The notes below the pieces were generated by a model. It saw only the letters and a program-made list of their open reading frames with translations, had not been told where the DNA came from and ran no database searches. Shown piece by piece: positions 51,022 to 59,548 of a stretch of DNA of 64,000 bases. Within the stretch, counting starts at the first letter, position 1. Each line of letters opens with the position of its first letter. The position numbers were made by a program, and so were the translations under genes. Source of the DNA: UBA1952 sp965246855 (GTDB lineage Bacteria; Bacteroidota; Bacteroidia; Chitinophagales; Chitinophagaceae); the NCBI GenBank assembly GCA_965246855.1, contig CBDFFP010000002.1, positions 744,001 to 808,000 of the forward strand. The letters are read 5' to 3'.

Positions 51022-53652
51022 ATGTCGGCTTCCAAAAAAACTTTCTACCGGAACCCCGCGCCGCGCCCGGCAGCGCCGTCTCCGCAAACGCCTGTTGCGC
51101 CCCGGCCCGTGGGCGGTATTACGCGCCGTCGCCCGCGCCTGATTCTCGGCACCGCGCTGCTTCTTTCGGGTGCGTTTCTGCTCCTGGCAATCGTGTCTTA
51201 TTTCTTTACGTGGCAGGCTGACCAGAACCTGATTTCCGGCGGCGAAAGCACAACGGATTACCTGCTTCGCGACCACAACGAAGTGGAAAACTGGGGCGGA
51301 CGGCTCGGTGCGATGCTGGCCCATGCACTGGTGTTTCGGCGCTTCGGCATTGCCTCGGTGGCTATCGGATTGTGGCTCTTGATTGCCGGGGTGCAGATGC
51401 TGTATGGCAAGCGCGCGCTGCCCGTGATGCGCTACCTGCGCTGGGGTTCGCTTTTGATTTTGCTGGCCGCGCCGGTGCTGGCGTATGTTTTCCCCGACAG
51501 TGCTTTTCCGTGGGGCGGCGCGCTGGGAACGGCGGCGGTTTCTTTTTCCAACGGTTTGATTGGTTTTGCGGGAACGGGGATGGCGCTGCTGGCGCTTGGT
51601 CTGCTCACGGTGTTTCTGGTCTTCGCGCTGGATGTCCGTCCGCTGTTGCGCCGTGTGCATCTCACGACGCAGGCAGCGTACAAAAAAGTGGCTCCTACGC
51701 CCGGTAGTGGCAACGCACCCGTTGCGCCGGAAAATCCGCTTCCGGTAGCGGAAAAAGTCCCTCAAAATCCTTCGGCGATGGACACGGTAATTGTGGCCGA
51801 CCCGACGCGCGCGGTGCCAGACAATTCGTACATAAAACCGCTCCAAAATCTTCCCCAAACGCCGGAAAAAGAAAACCCGTTGAAACTCCATACGGTTCCG
51901 CCAGTGGAGGAAAAAATGGCTGTTTTCCCAATGCCGCGCGTGCATCCTGAAAAAGAAGAAAGAAGTGCTTTTTCTGCCACGCCGGACGTGTTGGAAATGG
52001 AGCCGCCGGTGGAGATTCTTTCCGCAGAATCTTCTCCCAAACTGGTTGAAGAAGAACCTTCGTTGGAAGTGGTGCAGGTACACGAAAAACCCGCCGCGAT
52101 TACCATTAAGCACGGCGCGCATATTTCCGTGGCGCAGAACGAGCCGTACGCGCCGGAGCTGGACTTGCCGGACTATAAATTCCCGACACTGGATTTGTTG
52201 CAGGAACGCGGGCAGCAAACGGTTTCTTTAGACACCGAAGAACTGGAGAAAAACAAAAGCCAGATTATTCAGACGCTGCGCTCTTTCGGGATAGAAATCC
52301 AGCGGATTTCCGCTACCGTCGGGCCAACGGTTACGCTCTATGAAATCGTTCCGGCGGAGGGTGTGCGCATCTCCAAAATCAGAAACCTGGAGGATGATAT
52401 CGCCTTGAATCTTGCGGCGCTTGGCATTCGGATTATTGCGCCGATTCCGGGGAAAGGAACGATTGGGATTGAGGTGCCGAATGCGCATAAACAAATGGTT
52501 CCGATGCGCGCGCTGCTGGCGTCGGAGAAGTTTGTAAATGCGAAAATGAGCCTGCCGGTGGCGCTGGGGAAAACCATTTCCAACGAGAACTACATTGTGG
52601 ATTTGGCCACGATGCCGCACCTCTTGATGGCGGGCGCAACCGGGCAGGGAAAGTCGGTGGGCATCAACGCGATTCTGGTTTCGCTGCTCTACAAAAAGCA
52701 CCCGAGCCAGTTGAAGTTTGTGATGGTGGATCCGAAGAAGGTGGAGCTTTCCATTTACAAGATGATTGAGAAGCACTTCCTCGCCAAACTGCCCAACGAA
52801 GAGGAAGCGATTATCACCGACACGAAGAAGGTGATTTACACCCTCAATGCTTTGTGTATTGAGATGGATAACCGCTACGAGCTGCTGAAAGAAGCAGGCA
52901 CGCGGAACATTAAGGAGTACAACGACAAGTTTATGGCGCGCCGCCTGAACCCGGAACGCGGACACAAATATCTGCCGTTCATTGTGCTGGTGGTAGATGA
53001 ATTTGCCGACCTGATTATGACCGCCGGGAAGGAAGTGGAAATGCCGATTGCGCGGCTGGCGCAGCTTGCGCGCGCGGTGGGGATTCACCTGATTATCGCC
53101 ACGCAAAGACCGAGCGTAAACGTGATTACCGGAACCATCAAAGCCAACTTCCCGGCCCGCATGGCTTTCAAGGTTTCGGCGAAGGTGGACAGCCGCACGA
53201 TTCTGGACACGGGCGGCGCAGAGCAGCTTGTGGGGCGCGGCGACATGCTGGTTTCCCACGGCTCGGAACTGCTGCGGTTGCAGTGTGCTTTTGTGGACAC
53301 GCCGGAGGTGGAAAACATCGTGGAGTTCATTGGCGCGCAACGCGGTTATCCGAGTGCGTTTGAGTTGCCGGAATATGAAGGCGCCGACGATGATGGCGGC
53401 AGCAAAGAGGCCGTTGATTTGAGCAACCGCGACAAGCTTTTCAGCGACTGCGCGCACGTGGTGGTGCAGACGCAAAGCGGCTCTACATCAATGCTGCAAC
53501 GGCGTTTTAACCTGGGCTATAATCGCGCGGGCCGCATTATGGACCAACTGGAAGCTGCGGGCATTGTGGGCGCAGCAAGCGGCTCTAAACCGCGCGACGT
53601 ACTGTATCATACCGAAGCCGAGCTGGAAGAATTTTTGCAGCGCCTCGGTTAA
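51022..53652 (+). CDS. ftsK: DNA translocase FtsK/SpoIIIE
   Basis: 876 residues from the ATG at 51022. Four membrane helices in the N-terminal domain (about 37-225), a Pro/Glu-rich linker (about 230-380), then the motor: alpha domain (PTVTLYEIVPAEGVRISKI) and beta RecA-like domain with Walker A GATGQGKSVG (from 538) and Walker B LVVDEFADL, ATQRPSVNVITGTIKANFPARMAFKV. The C-terminal gamma winged helix (MLQRRFNLGYNRAGRIMDQLEAAGIVG) recognises the orienting sequences. It pumps the terminus region during division. lolA-like gene follows. Confidence 0.96.
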   Translation: MSASKKTFYRNPAPRPAAPSPQTPVAPRPVGGITRRRPRLILGTALLLSGAFLLLAIVSYFFTWQADQNLISGGESTTDYLLRDHNEVENWGGRLGAMLAHALVFRRFGIASVAIGLWLLIAGVQMLYGKRALPVMRYLRWGSLLILLAAPVLAYVFPDSAFPWGGALGTAAVSFSNGLIGFAGTGMALLALGLLTVFLVFALDVRPLLRRVHLTTQAAYKKVAPTPGSGNAPVAPENPLPVAEKVPQNPSAMDTVIVADPTRAVPDNSYIKPLQNLPQTPEKENPLKLHTVPPVEEKMAVFPMPRVHPEKEERSAFSATPDVLEMEPPVEILSAESSPKLVEEEPSLEVVQVHEKPAAITIKHGAHISVAQNEPYAPELDLPDYKFPTLDLLQERGQQTVSLDTEELEKNKSQIIQTLRSFGIEIQRISATVGPTVTLYEIVPAEGVRISKIRNLEDDIALNLAALGIRIIAPIPGKGTIGIEVPNAHKQMVPMRALLASEKFVNAKMSLPVALGKTISNENYIVDLATMPHLLMAGATGQGKSVGINAILVSLLYKKHPSQLKFVMVDPKKVELSIYKMIEKHFLAKLPNEEEAIITDTKKVIYTLNALCIEMDNRYELLKEAGTRNIKEYNDKFMARRLNPERGHKYLPFIVLVVDEFADLIMTAGKEVEMPIARLAQLARAVGIHLIIATQRPSVNVITGTIKANFPARMAFKVSAKVDSRTILDTGGAEQLVGRGDMLVSHGSELLRLQCAFVDTPEVENIVEFIGAQRGYPSAFELPEYEGADDDGGSKEAVDLSNRDKLFSDCAHVVVQTQSGSTSMLQRRFNLGYNRAGRIMDQLEAAGIVGAASGSKPRDVLYHTEAELEEFLQRLG

Positions 53653-53709
53653 ACAATGCGCCTTGCGCTGGGTCTGAAACGCCCTTACCAACGCACCTTT
53701 GCACCCCCT

Positions 53710-54351
53710 ATGAAAAAGCTGTTTTCCCTTTTCCTCTTTGCCGGAATTTCCCTTTCTGCATCTGCGCAAACCGACGCAAAAGCCAAGACCATTCTGGACA
53801 ATCTGAGCAGGAATGTTTCGGCACTGAAATCCCTGAAAACCAATTTCTCCCTCTCGCTGGCATCGGCCAATGGCAAGACCAAAGAGAACAAGAAAGGCAG
53901 CCTCCAGATGAAAGGCCCCAAATACCACGTGGCGCTGGGGACACAAGAGATTTTCTGCGACGGAAAAACGGTGTGGACGTACCTCAGAGACGCGGGCGAA
54001 GTGCAGGTGAGCAACTACAATCCTTCGGAGCAAACGCTGTCGCCGACGAAGCTGTTCAGCAATTTCTACGACAAGGAATACAACTACCGTTTTGTGGGTG
54101 CAAAAACCGTGAACGGCAAGGCAGCGAACGTAGTGGAACTCACCCCGAAAACCGCGAAGCAATTCAAGAAAGTAGAGCTTGCGGTGGATGCGAAAGCGAA
54201 CACGCTGGTGGGCGGGACTTTTACGGAGAAAAACGGAACAGTCTATCAATACGCCGTGAGCGGCTACACGCCGAATGCGCCGGTTTCGGACGCGGCTTTT
54301 ACGTTTGACGCGAAGAAGTATAAGGGCGTGGAAGTGGTGGATTTGCGGTAA
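53710..54351 (+). CDS. LolA-like outer-membrane lipoprotein carrier
   Basis: 213 residues from the ATG at 53710. Signal peptide 1-19, then the single LolA-like unclosed beta-barrel: LKSLKTNFSLSL, GSLQMKGPKYHVALGTQEIFCDGKTVWTYLRDAGEVQVSNY, PTKLFSNFYDKEYNYRF, NVVELTPK and ending FTFDAKKYKGVEVVDLR. It carries lipoproteins from the inner to the outer membrane. It follows ftsK by 57 bp, a gene order common in bacteria. Confidence 0.93.
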   Translation: MKKLFSLFLFAGISLSASAQTDAKAKTILDNLSRNVSALKSLKTNFSLSLASANGKTKENKKGSLQMKGPKYHVALGTQEIFCDGKTVWTYLRDAGEVQVSNYNPSEQTLSPTKLFSNFYDKEYNYRFVGAKTVNGKAANVVELTPKTAKQFKKVELAVDAKANTLVGGTFTEKNGTVYQYAVSGYTPNAPVSDAAFTFDAKKYKGVEVVDLR

Positions 54352-54369
54352 GTACTTTGGCTTTTAATG

Positions 54370-54409
54370 AAAAACACCCGCCTGGTTTCCAAAACCGGAC
54401 GGGTGTTTT
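54370..54409 (+). terminator. Rho-independent terminator after the LolA-like gene
   Basis: AAAACACCCG and CGGGTGTTTT pair, with inner CC-GG pairs, followed by GCTTTTT. Confidence 0.85.
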
Positions 54410-54422
54410 GCTTTTTGGAAAA

Positions 54423-54530
54423 CCCGTAGGGACACGCTGCGCGTATCCGCACAAAATGTATGTCCATCCACAAGAAACGCAAAAGAGTCGGGGATTATCT
54501 GCGGACACGCGCAGCGTGTCCCTACGTGGG
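54423..54530. repeat. Inverted-repeat element GTAGGGACACGC, ~108 bp
   Basis: Left arm CCCGTAGGGACACGCTGCGC and right arm GCGCAGCGTGTCCCTACGTGGG are complementary over about 20 bp, and TATCCGCA/TGCGGACA extend them imperfectly. The centre of about 40 bp is unique. It looks like a miniature palindromic element; no transposase is nearby. Confidence 0.8.
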
Positions 54531-54663
54531 TTGTAAACCTGCTCTAAGCAGGCCCTTTGGAGGTTGGGAGAAGCAGGGCAACGGTTCAAAAAAGGATAGG
54601 GTGGAAATTTCCTTTCTTTCCTATTTTTGACTTTCACTTTCCTCTTTTCAAAAACTTTTCCTT

Positions 54664-55389
54664 ATGGCCTCTACTGCGGAAACCGGACACGCGATTAACC
54701 TGGGCAATTTTGACGACCTGACGAGCAAGGCGAAGGGCATGGGCACGAAGTATGTGCCTGCCAACGCGGCGCTGAAGGTGGCGAACATGCAAACCCAATA
54801 CACGGCGGCGGCGGCGCTGCACAAAAATGTGGGAGATACCAGATATGCCGTGGCCGTGGCGATTAACGGGCGGCAGGTGGAGTTTGAGGATTTTAAGCCG
54901 ACGGCGACGCAGGTAACAAATATGTTTGAGGTTATGCTGCCGAATGATACGCGGGCGATTGCGGATTTGCGCGCGTTGAATGCCAAGATACAAGGTTCCA
55001 GAACGAAGAAGGTGGTGGCGGCGGGTCTGACGCAGAAGACGATTTCGGCTTCGCAGCAATCTTTTGACCAGCAGGTGCAGCACATGAAGGATTTGATTGC
55101 GTTTTTGCAGCAGTACCCGACGTATGTGCCGAATGAGGCGAACCTGACGGTGGCGGCGATGCAGGCGGAGCTGGCGCGGATGCAGGCCACGAATGCGGCG
55201 ATGAACCCGGTGGAAACGGCCTACCAGAATGCGCTGATTGCGCGCAATGTGGCTTTTTATGACCCGCAAACGGGGCTGGTGCGGGTGGCGGCGCTGGTGA
55301 AGAAGTATGTGAAGGGGGTGTATAAGGCGAATGCGCCGGAGTATAAGGTGTTTAGCGGGATTCCGTTTCGGACGATAAAGGACAAATAA
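54664..55389 (+). CDS. Hypothetical cytoplasmic helical protein
   Basis: 241 residues, not recognised. No signal peptide. N-terminus AETGHAINLGNFDDLTSKAKGMG; otherwise alanine-rich amphipathic helices (VPANAALKVANMQTQYTAAAALHKNV; AAMQAELARMQATNAAMNPVETAYQNAL), possibly a helical bundle. I recall similar proteins of unknown function in other Bacteroidota, but cannot name a family. The 21-bp array begins about 50 bp behind the stop on the same strand and is followed by a terminator, so the array may be its 3' UTR. Confidence 0.8.
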   Translation: MASTAETGHAINLGNFDDLTSKAKGMGTKYVPANAALKVANMQTQYTAAAALHKNVGDTRYAVAVAINGRQVEFEDFKPTATQVTNMFEVMLPNDTRAIADLRALNAKIQGSRTKKVVAAGLTQKTISASQQSFDQQVQHMKDLIAFLQQYPTYVPNEANLTVAAMQAELARMQATNAAMNPVETAYQNALIARNVAFYDPQTGLVRVAALVKKYVKGVYKANAPEYKVFSGIPFRTIKDK

Positions 55390-55435
55390 AGTAGGGAATA
55401 CTTTTATGTGGGGAAATAAAACGAGTAGTTGGGGC

Positions 55436-55633
55436 GGGCGCACGACCAAATGAGGCGCACGCATGGTTAAAACTTACGAGCGCACGGATGATTGAGGCGT
55501 ACGCATGAGTAATAGTTGCGAGCGCATGGATAATTGGGGCGAACGCATGAATGAAACTTGCGAGCGCATGGATAAAACTGGCAGGCGCACGGATGGAGGA
55601 AGCGGACGCACGGGCGGTTGGGACGGGCGCAAG
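55436..55633. repeat. 21-bp tandem array of CGCA(C/T)G, ten units
   Basis: CGCACG, CGCATG or CGCAAG occurs at 55439, 55460, 55481, 55502, 55523, 55544, 55565, 55586, 55607 and 55628, exactly 21 bp apart. The bases between vary widely. A second set of GCG-rich words gives an additional 17/25-bp alternation. All frames on the minus strand read heptapeptides, for example PCARxxx or ASFIHAx, without a clear start. It is unrelated in sequence to 26151-26386 but has the same period. Confidence 0.88.
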
Positions 55634-55642
55634 GATAATAGG

Positions 55643-55675
55643 AAAAGGGTTGGCGCATAGGGCCAACCCTTTTTT
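55643..55675 (+). terminator. Hairpin with T-run behind the 21-bp array
   Basis: AAAGGGTTGGC and GCCAACCCTTT pair around a short loop, followed by TTTTATTTG. It resembles 26476-26517. Confidence 0.8.
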
Positions 55676-55684
55676 ATTTGCAGT

Positions 55685-55757
55685 TGAAGACTGCGCGCCG
55701 ATGCGACGAAGTCCTTGTTCGAGAGGGCTTGGGCGACAGGCTTTGCCGAACGGGGGG
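55685..55757. repeat. Dispersed repeat TTGAAGACTGCG...GCCGAACGGGG, copy 2
   Basis: Matches 27815-27897 at GAAGAC, CCGATGCGACGAAGTC and GCCGAACGGGG. It ends right at the stop codon of the lipoprotein gene at 55758. Confidence 0.6.
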
Positions 55758-56345
55758 TTACTTAGTTTCCATCACGAATTTCCAAGTCTCAATCCGTGAT
55801 TTATCCAGTTTTACACTCGCTGTATAGGTGTCCTCCGCTGTCTTAAGCTCTTTGCCAGTTTTAGCAGATGCAATCATCTTGGCATCGGACGACATGCCAA
55901 GCGCAGTAAAGGTTTTGCCTATTATATCTGCAAACTTTTCAAGCGCGGGCTTCTTGTCCCCGTTATTGATATTGAGGACAAGTTTTAAGGTTTTAATGTA
56001 GCTAGAGTTGTCGCTCTCTAAATAGTAAGCAATGTTGTTTTGAGGAGTTTCACCGCCAAATTCATGATAAGGCGTAATGCTCATGTAGCCCCCCATACCA
56101 TCATCTTTCCACATGCCGAGTTCACCAATTCCAACGGATGAAAGCTTTTGTCTGACTTCATCCACATTGCCAAAAGGAACGAACTTAACTTTTGGTGCTG
56201 TTACCGCAATGGTTCCCGAAGGTGCAGTTGTTTCAGTCGGCGCTGCTGTTTCTGTGTTGGATATTTCGTCACTGCTGGAGGGGGCGCAGGAAAAGATTAT
56301 TGTCGTAAGAAAAACAGAAGTCAGGACGAGGTATCTTTTTTTCAT
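55758..56345 (-). CDS. Hypothetical lipoprotein
   Basis: 195 residues. Lipobox TIIFSC with Cys20, followed by a Ser/Thr/Glu-rich tether of about 35 residues. The folded part has VPFGNVDEVRQKLSSVGIGELGMWKDDGMGGYMSITPYHEF and NIAYYLESDNSSYIKTLKLVLNINN, a pattern of alternating strands and helices that I do not recognise. AT-richer than neighbours. Confidence 0.75.
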   Translation of the reverse strand: MKKRYLVLTSVFLTTIIFSCAPSSSDEISNTETAAPTETTAPSGTIAVTAPKVKFVPFGNVDEVRQKLSSVGIGELGMWKDDGMGGYMSITPYHEFGGETPQNNIAYYLESDNSSYIKTLKLVLNINNGDKKPALEKFADIIGKTFTALGMSSDAKMIASAKTGKELKTAEDTYTASVKLDKSRIETWKFVMETK

Positions 56346-56441
56346 GAGATTTTGTGAGGTCTGACGTGGAGAGACAATCGCTGCAAACTACGAACATTAG
56401 TTGTGTTCCAATAAATATGGTGGCTTAGTCGCCCCTACCGC

Positions 56442-57323
56442 CTACGAAACAGACTCCACCGGAACGTCCTTGGCAATCTTTTTCACCAATCCCGCAAGTA
56501 CCGTTCCGGGGCCGATTTCGGTGAACTGCGTAACGCCGTTTTCCACCATTTTGCGGATGGTTTGTGTCCAGCGAACGGGCGCGGTGAGTTGGGCAATCAG
56601 GTTGCGGCGGATTTCGGCAGGCGTGATGTAGGGGTGGGCATCTACGTTCTGATAAATCGGGCAGGTTGGGTTGGAGAAGTCGGTGGCTTCAATTGCTGCT
56701 GCTAATTCTTCCCGCGCAGGCTCCATCAGCGGGCTGTGGAAAGCGCCGCCCACGGGCAGAATTAAAGCGCGTTTTGCACCTGCGGCTTTCAATCGGTTGC
56801 AGGCTTCTTCCACGCCGGTTTTCGTGCCGGAAATCACGAGTTGGCCGGGGCAGTTGTAGTTGGCGGCTACCACGATATCGTCGGTAATTCCGGCGCAGAT
56901 TTCTTCTACTTTTTCGTCTTCCAGTCCCAGCACGGCGCCCATCGTGGAAGGCTCTATTTCGCAGGCGCGCTGCATGGCATTGGCACGGGCAGCTACGAGG
57001 CGCAAGCCGTCTTCAAACGTCAGGACACGACTTGCGACGAGGGCCGAAAATTCGCCTAAAGAGTGACCGGCAACGGCATCGGGTTTCAGGCCGGGCGTAG
57101 TTTCAAACTTGATGACGGAGTGCAGGAAAACGGCGGGCTGCGTTACGCGCGTTTGCTTCAAATCTTCTTCCGTTCCGCTGAACATCACGTCGGTAATGCG
57201 GAAGCCGAGAATCTCGTTTGCGTTTTCAAAAAGGTCTTTTGCCATCGGGCTGCCTTCGTAGAGCGCTTTGCCCATGCCCGGCGACTGCGCGCCTTGCCCC
57301 GGAAAAATCAGTGCGTGCTTCAT
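56442..57323 (-). CDS. fabD: Malonyl-CoA:ACP transacylase
   Basis: 293 residues from the ATG at 57323. Loads malonate onto acyl carrier protein for fatty acid synthesis. FPGQGAQSPGMG opens the sequence; the serine nucleophile S88 is in GHSLGE; H196 in AFHSPLM; QNVDAHPY and EIGPGTVLAGLVKKI close it. A TACTTTCG element at 57329-57336 would put the transcript start almost at the ATG. The upstream bases are chains of GTAGAAAG. Confidence 0.96.
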   Translation of the reverse strand: MKHALIFPGQGAQSPGMGKALYEGSPMAKDLFENANEILGFRITDVMFSGTEEDLKQTRVTQPAVFLHSVIKFETTPGLKPDAVAGHSLGEFSALVASRVLTFEDGLRLVAARANAMQRACEIEPSTMGAVLGLEDEKVEEICAGITDDIVVAANYNCPGQLVISGTKTGVEEACNRLKAAGAKRALILPVGGAFHSPLMEPAREELAAAIEATDFSNPTCPIYQNVDAHPYITPAEIRRNLIAQLTAPVRWTQTIRKMVENGVTQFTEIGPGTVLAGLVKKIAKDVPVESVS

Positions 57324-57328
57324 GAGGG

Positions 57329-57380
57329 CGAAAGTAGAAAGCGAGGAGTAGAAAGCGGTTAGTAGAAAGTAGAAAGCTCT
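57329..57380 (-). promoter_or_regulatory. Putative -7 element of fabD inside a GTAGAAAG word chain
   Basis: The minus strand 57336-57329 reads TACTTTCG, 6 bp before the ATG. The plus strand carries GTAGAAAG at least four times between 57334 and 57378. Confidence 0.45.
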
Positions 57381-57420
57381 CAAACCAAAATCTACAGGCA
57401 AAAAGAGTAGGTCAGGACTA

Positions 57421-57457
57421 CTCCATTATTCATTGTTCATTGTAAATTATTCATCGC
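57421..57457 (-). repeat. AATGAACAATGAATAATGG short-word repeat at the purF stop
   Basis: On the minus strand the purF TGA is followed by GCGATGAATAATTTACAATG and AACAATGAATAATGG. Same family as at acn and argS. Confidence 0.75.
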
Positions 57458-59305
57458 TCAATACCCTCTTCCTTCCCGGCCTTCCACCCAGTTCATGAAG
57501 GCTTTGTTGGCGACGCGGTTGCCGCCGGGTGTAGGGTAGTTGCCGGTAAAATACCAGTCGCCGGTGTTGTTTGGGCAGGCGCTGTAAAGTCCCTCTAAGG
57601 TTTGATAAATCACGTCCACTTCTGCGCCGATTTCTTCTGCGCGGAGAAGCTCGGCAATCTTGTGGCTTACTTCTTCAAACCGGAAAGGCTCGTAAAGCTG
57701 TTTTACGAAGTTTTGCGCCGTCAGTTTTCCGTCGGTTTCGGCCTCTTTGCACTGCTGGTAAATGGTGTCTAAAAGGGCTTCTTCGCCCCGGTCTTTAAGC
57801 AGCGCCACAGCGGCCTGAAAGGCAATAAAATCGCCCATCCGGCTCATGTCGATGCCGTAGCAATCGGGGTAGCGGATTTGGGGGGAAGAAGAGACGATGA
57901 TGATTTTTTTTGGCCCCAGGCGGTCCAGCATTTTGATGATGCTTTCGCGCAGCGTGGTGCCGCGTACGATGGAATCGTCGATGATAACCAGCGTGTCAAT
58001 GCCCGCGCGAACGGTTCCGTAAGTGATGTCATAGACGTGCTGCACCATCTCGTTCCGCGCGGAATCTTCGGTGATGAAGGTGCGCATCTTCACGTCCTTG
58101 ATTGCTATCTTCTCGATGCGGACGCGGCGACTAATCAGCTCCAGCATTTCTTCGTCGGTCATGCTGCCTTGCCGCTCGCGGATGCGTTGCAGTTTCACCT
58201 CGTTGAGCCAGGCTTCCATGCCTTTTATGAGGCCGTAAAAAGCTGTTTCTGCGGTGTTGGGGATGTAGGAAACGATAGTATCTTTCAGGTTGCGCCCTAC
58301 TTTCTGAAGCACGGCTTCCGCCAGATTTCTGCCCAGTTGTTTGCGCTCTTTGTAGATGTCGGTGTCGGAGCCGCGCGAGAAGTAAATGCGCTCAAAGGAA
58401 CAGGCAAAGCGTGTCTTTTCCTCTTGAATTTGTGGATTGGAAACCTGCCCTTTCGCGCTTACCAAAAGCGCGCTTCCGGGCCGCAGTTCCTGCACATCTT
58501 CTTCCTTTAAATTGAACGCCGTCATCAGCGCCGGGCGCTCGGAAGCGGCGGCTACAATCTCTTCATCTTCATAGAAAAACGCCGGGCGGATGCCGTGGGC
58601 ATCGCGTATCACGAAGGCATCGCCCGTTCCCACCAATCCGCCTACCACGTAGCCGCCGTCAAAATGGCGCGTGGCTTCGCGCAAAACCTTTTCCAGATCG
58701 GGCGCATCGGGGCGGATTTCTTCTTCGGCGCTGAGGCATTGATGCACCGCTTCCATCATCGCGCTCAGGTCGCTTTCGCGCATAGCGTTCACCGAGAGGT
58801 TTTTGATGGTGGAGAAGATTTCTTCGGTATTGACGAGGTTGAAATTTCCGGCCATCGTGAGGGTGCGCGCCGGGTTGATGTGGGCCTTGATGAAGGGGTG
58901 GCAAAAGGCGATGTTGTTGCGGCCTTGCGTGCCATAGCGAAGGTGGCCCAGCATGGCTTCGCCCATGAAGCGCAAATAGCCTTTGAGCAGCGCGGGATAC
59001 TGCCGGATGTCGGGGTAGGACTTCTCAATCTCGGCGACTTCTTCCTGAATTTCTGCAAAGATTCGGGCGATGGCGCCGGAGCCGGAAAGGCGGAGGCGGT
59101 GCATGAACTGATAGCCCGGCTCTACGCCCAATTTGAGGGTGGCGATGCCTGCGCCGTCTTGCCCGCGGTTGTGCTGTTTTTCCATCAGCAGATACAGTTT
59201 GTTCAGCCCGTAGAAGGCGGTTCCGTATTTGCGGTGGTAGAAGGAAAGGGGCTTTCGGAGGCGGATGAACGCCAGTCCGCACTCGTGCTTTATCGCGTCA
59301 GACAT
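57458..59305 (-). CDS. purF: Amidophosphoribosyltransferase, long Bacteroidota-type
   Basis: 615 residues, longer than the ~505 of E. coli. First step of purine synthesis: PRPP to phosphoribosylamine. Ntn-type glutaminase domain with the nucleophile in KHECGLAFIRL (C9, after a short propeptide-like start), QHNRGQDGAGIA, MLGHLRYGT; PRTase motif LVIIDDSIVRGTTLRESI; C-terminal VSSSPQIRYPDCYGIDM. The extended insert and tail (SACPNNTGDWYFTGNYPTPGGNRVANKAFM) are typical of the long form. It is divergent from apt across a 42-bp array. Confidence 0.95.
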   Translation of the reverse strand: MSDAIKHECGLAFIRLRKPLSFYHRKYGTAFYGLNKLYLLMEKQHNRGQDGAGIATLKLGVEPGYQFMHRLRLSGSGAIARIFAEIQEEVAEIEKSYPDIRQYPALLKGYLRFMGEAMLGHLRYGTQGRNNIAFCHPFIKAHINPARTLTMAGNFNLVNTEEIFSTIKNLSVNAMRESDLSAMMEAVHQCLSAEEEIRPDAPDLEKVLREATRHFDGGYVVGGLVGTGDAFVIRDAHGIRPAFFYEDEEIVAAASERPALMTAFNLKEEDVQELRPGSALLVSAKGQVSNPQIQEEKTRFACSFERIYFSRGSDTDIYKERKQLGRNLAEAVLQKVGRNLKDTIVSYIPNTAETAFYGLIKGMEAWLNEVKLQRIRERQGSMTDEEMLELISRRVRIEKIAIKDVKMRTFITEDSARNEMVQHVYDITYGTVRAGIDTLVIIDDSIVRGTTLRESIIKMLDRLGPKKIIIVSSSPQIRYPDCYGIDMSRMGDFIAFQAAVALLKDRGEEALLDTIYQQCKEAETDGKLTAQNFVKQLYEPFRFEEVSHKIAELLRAEEIGAEVDVIYQTLEGLYSACPNNTGDWYFTGNYPTPGGNRVANKAFMNWVEGREGRGY

Positions 59306-59360
59306 GGTGGGAAGGGCACGAAATTAGGGAATGGGGGATGGGGAGGCAGGAGGAGAAGGA

Positions 59361-59486
59361 TGCCGGGCAATCATTTCCTATGTGCGAGACCCGAAAGGAC
59401 AGCGCCGGGAAATTATTTTTTATGTACTAGACCTGGAAGGACGGTGCCTGACAATCATTCTTTATGTGCCGAGCGCGAAAGGCGTG
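59361..59486 (+). repeat. 42-bp tandem array, three units, between purF and apt
   Basis: TATGT recurs at 59379, 59421 and 59463, exactly 42 bp apart; units open (T/C)GCC(G/T)GG(A/C)AA. All units share ATCATT or ATTATT, TATGT and a purine-rich GAAAGG. The frame that runs into apt reads 14-residue repeats (PGNHFLCARPERTA, PGNYFLCTRPGRTV, PDNHSLCAERERRV). Confidence 0.9.
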
Positions 59487-59548
59487 TTTCTTTCGGCGGA
59501 AAAATGTTGGAAGGGGTGCATCTTCGCCGCTTCTTTTCTCTATTCGCT

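Noticed and set aside
55352..55666. Minus-strand frames through the second 21-bp array (ASFIHAx, PCARxxx)
   Set aside because: Same reason; they also overlap the end of the gene at 54664 and begin in a terminator.
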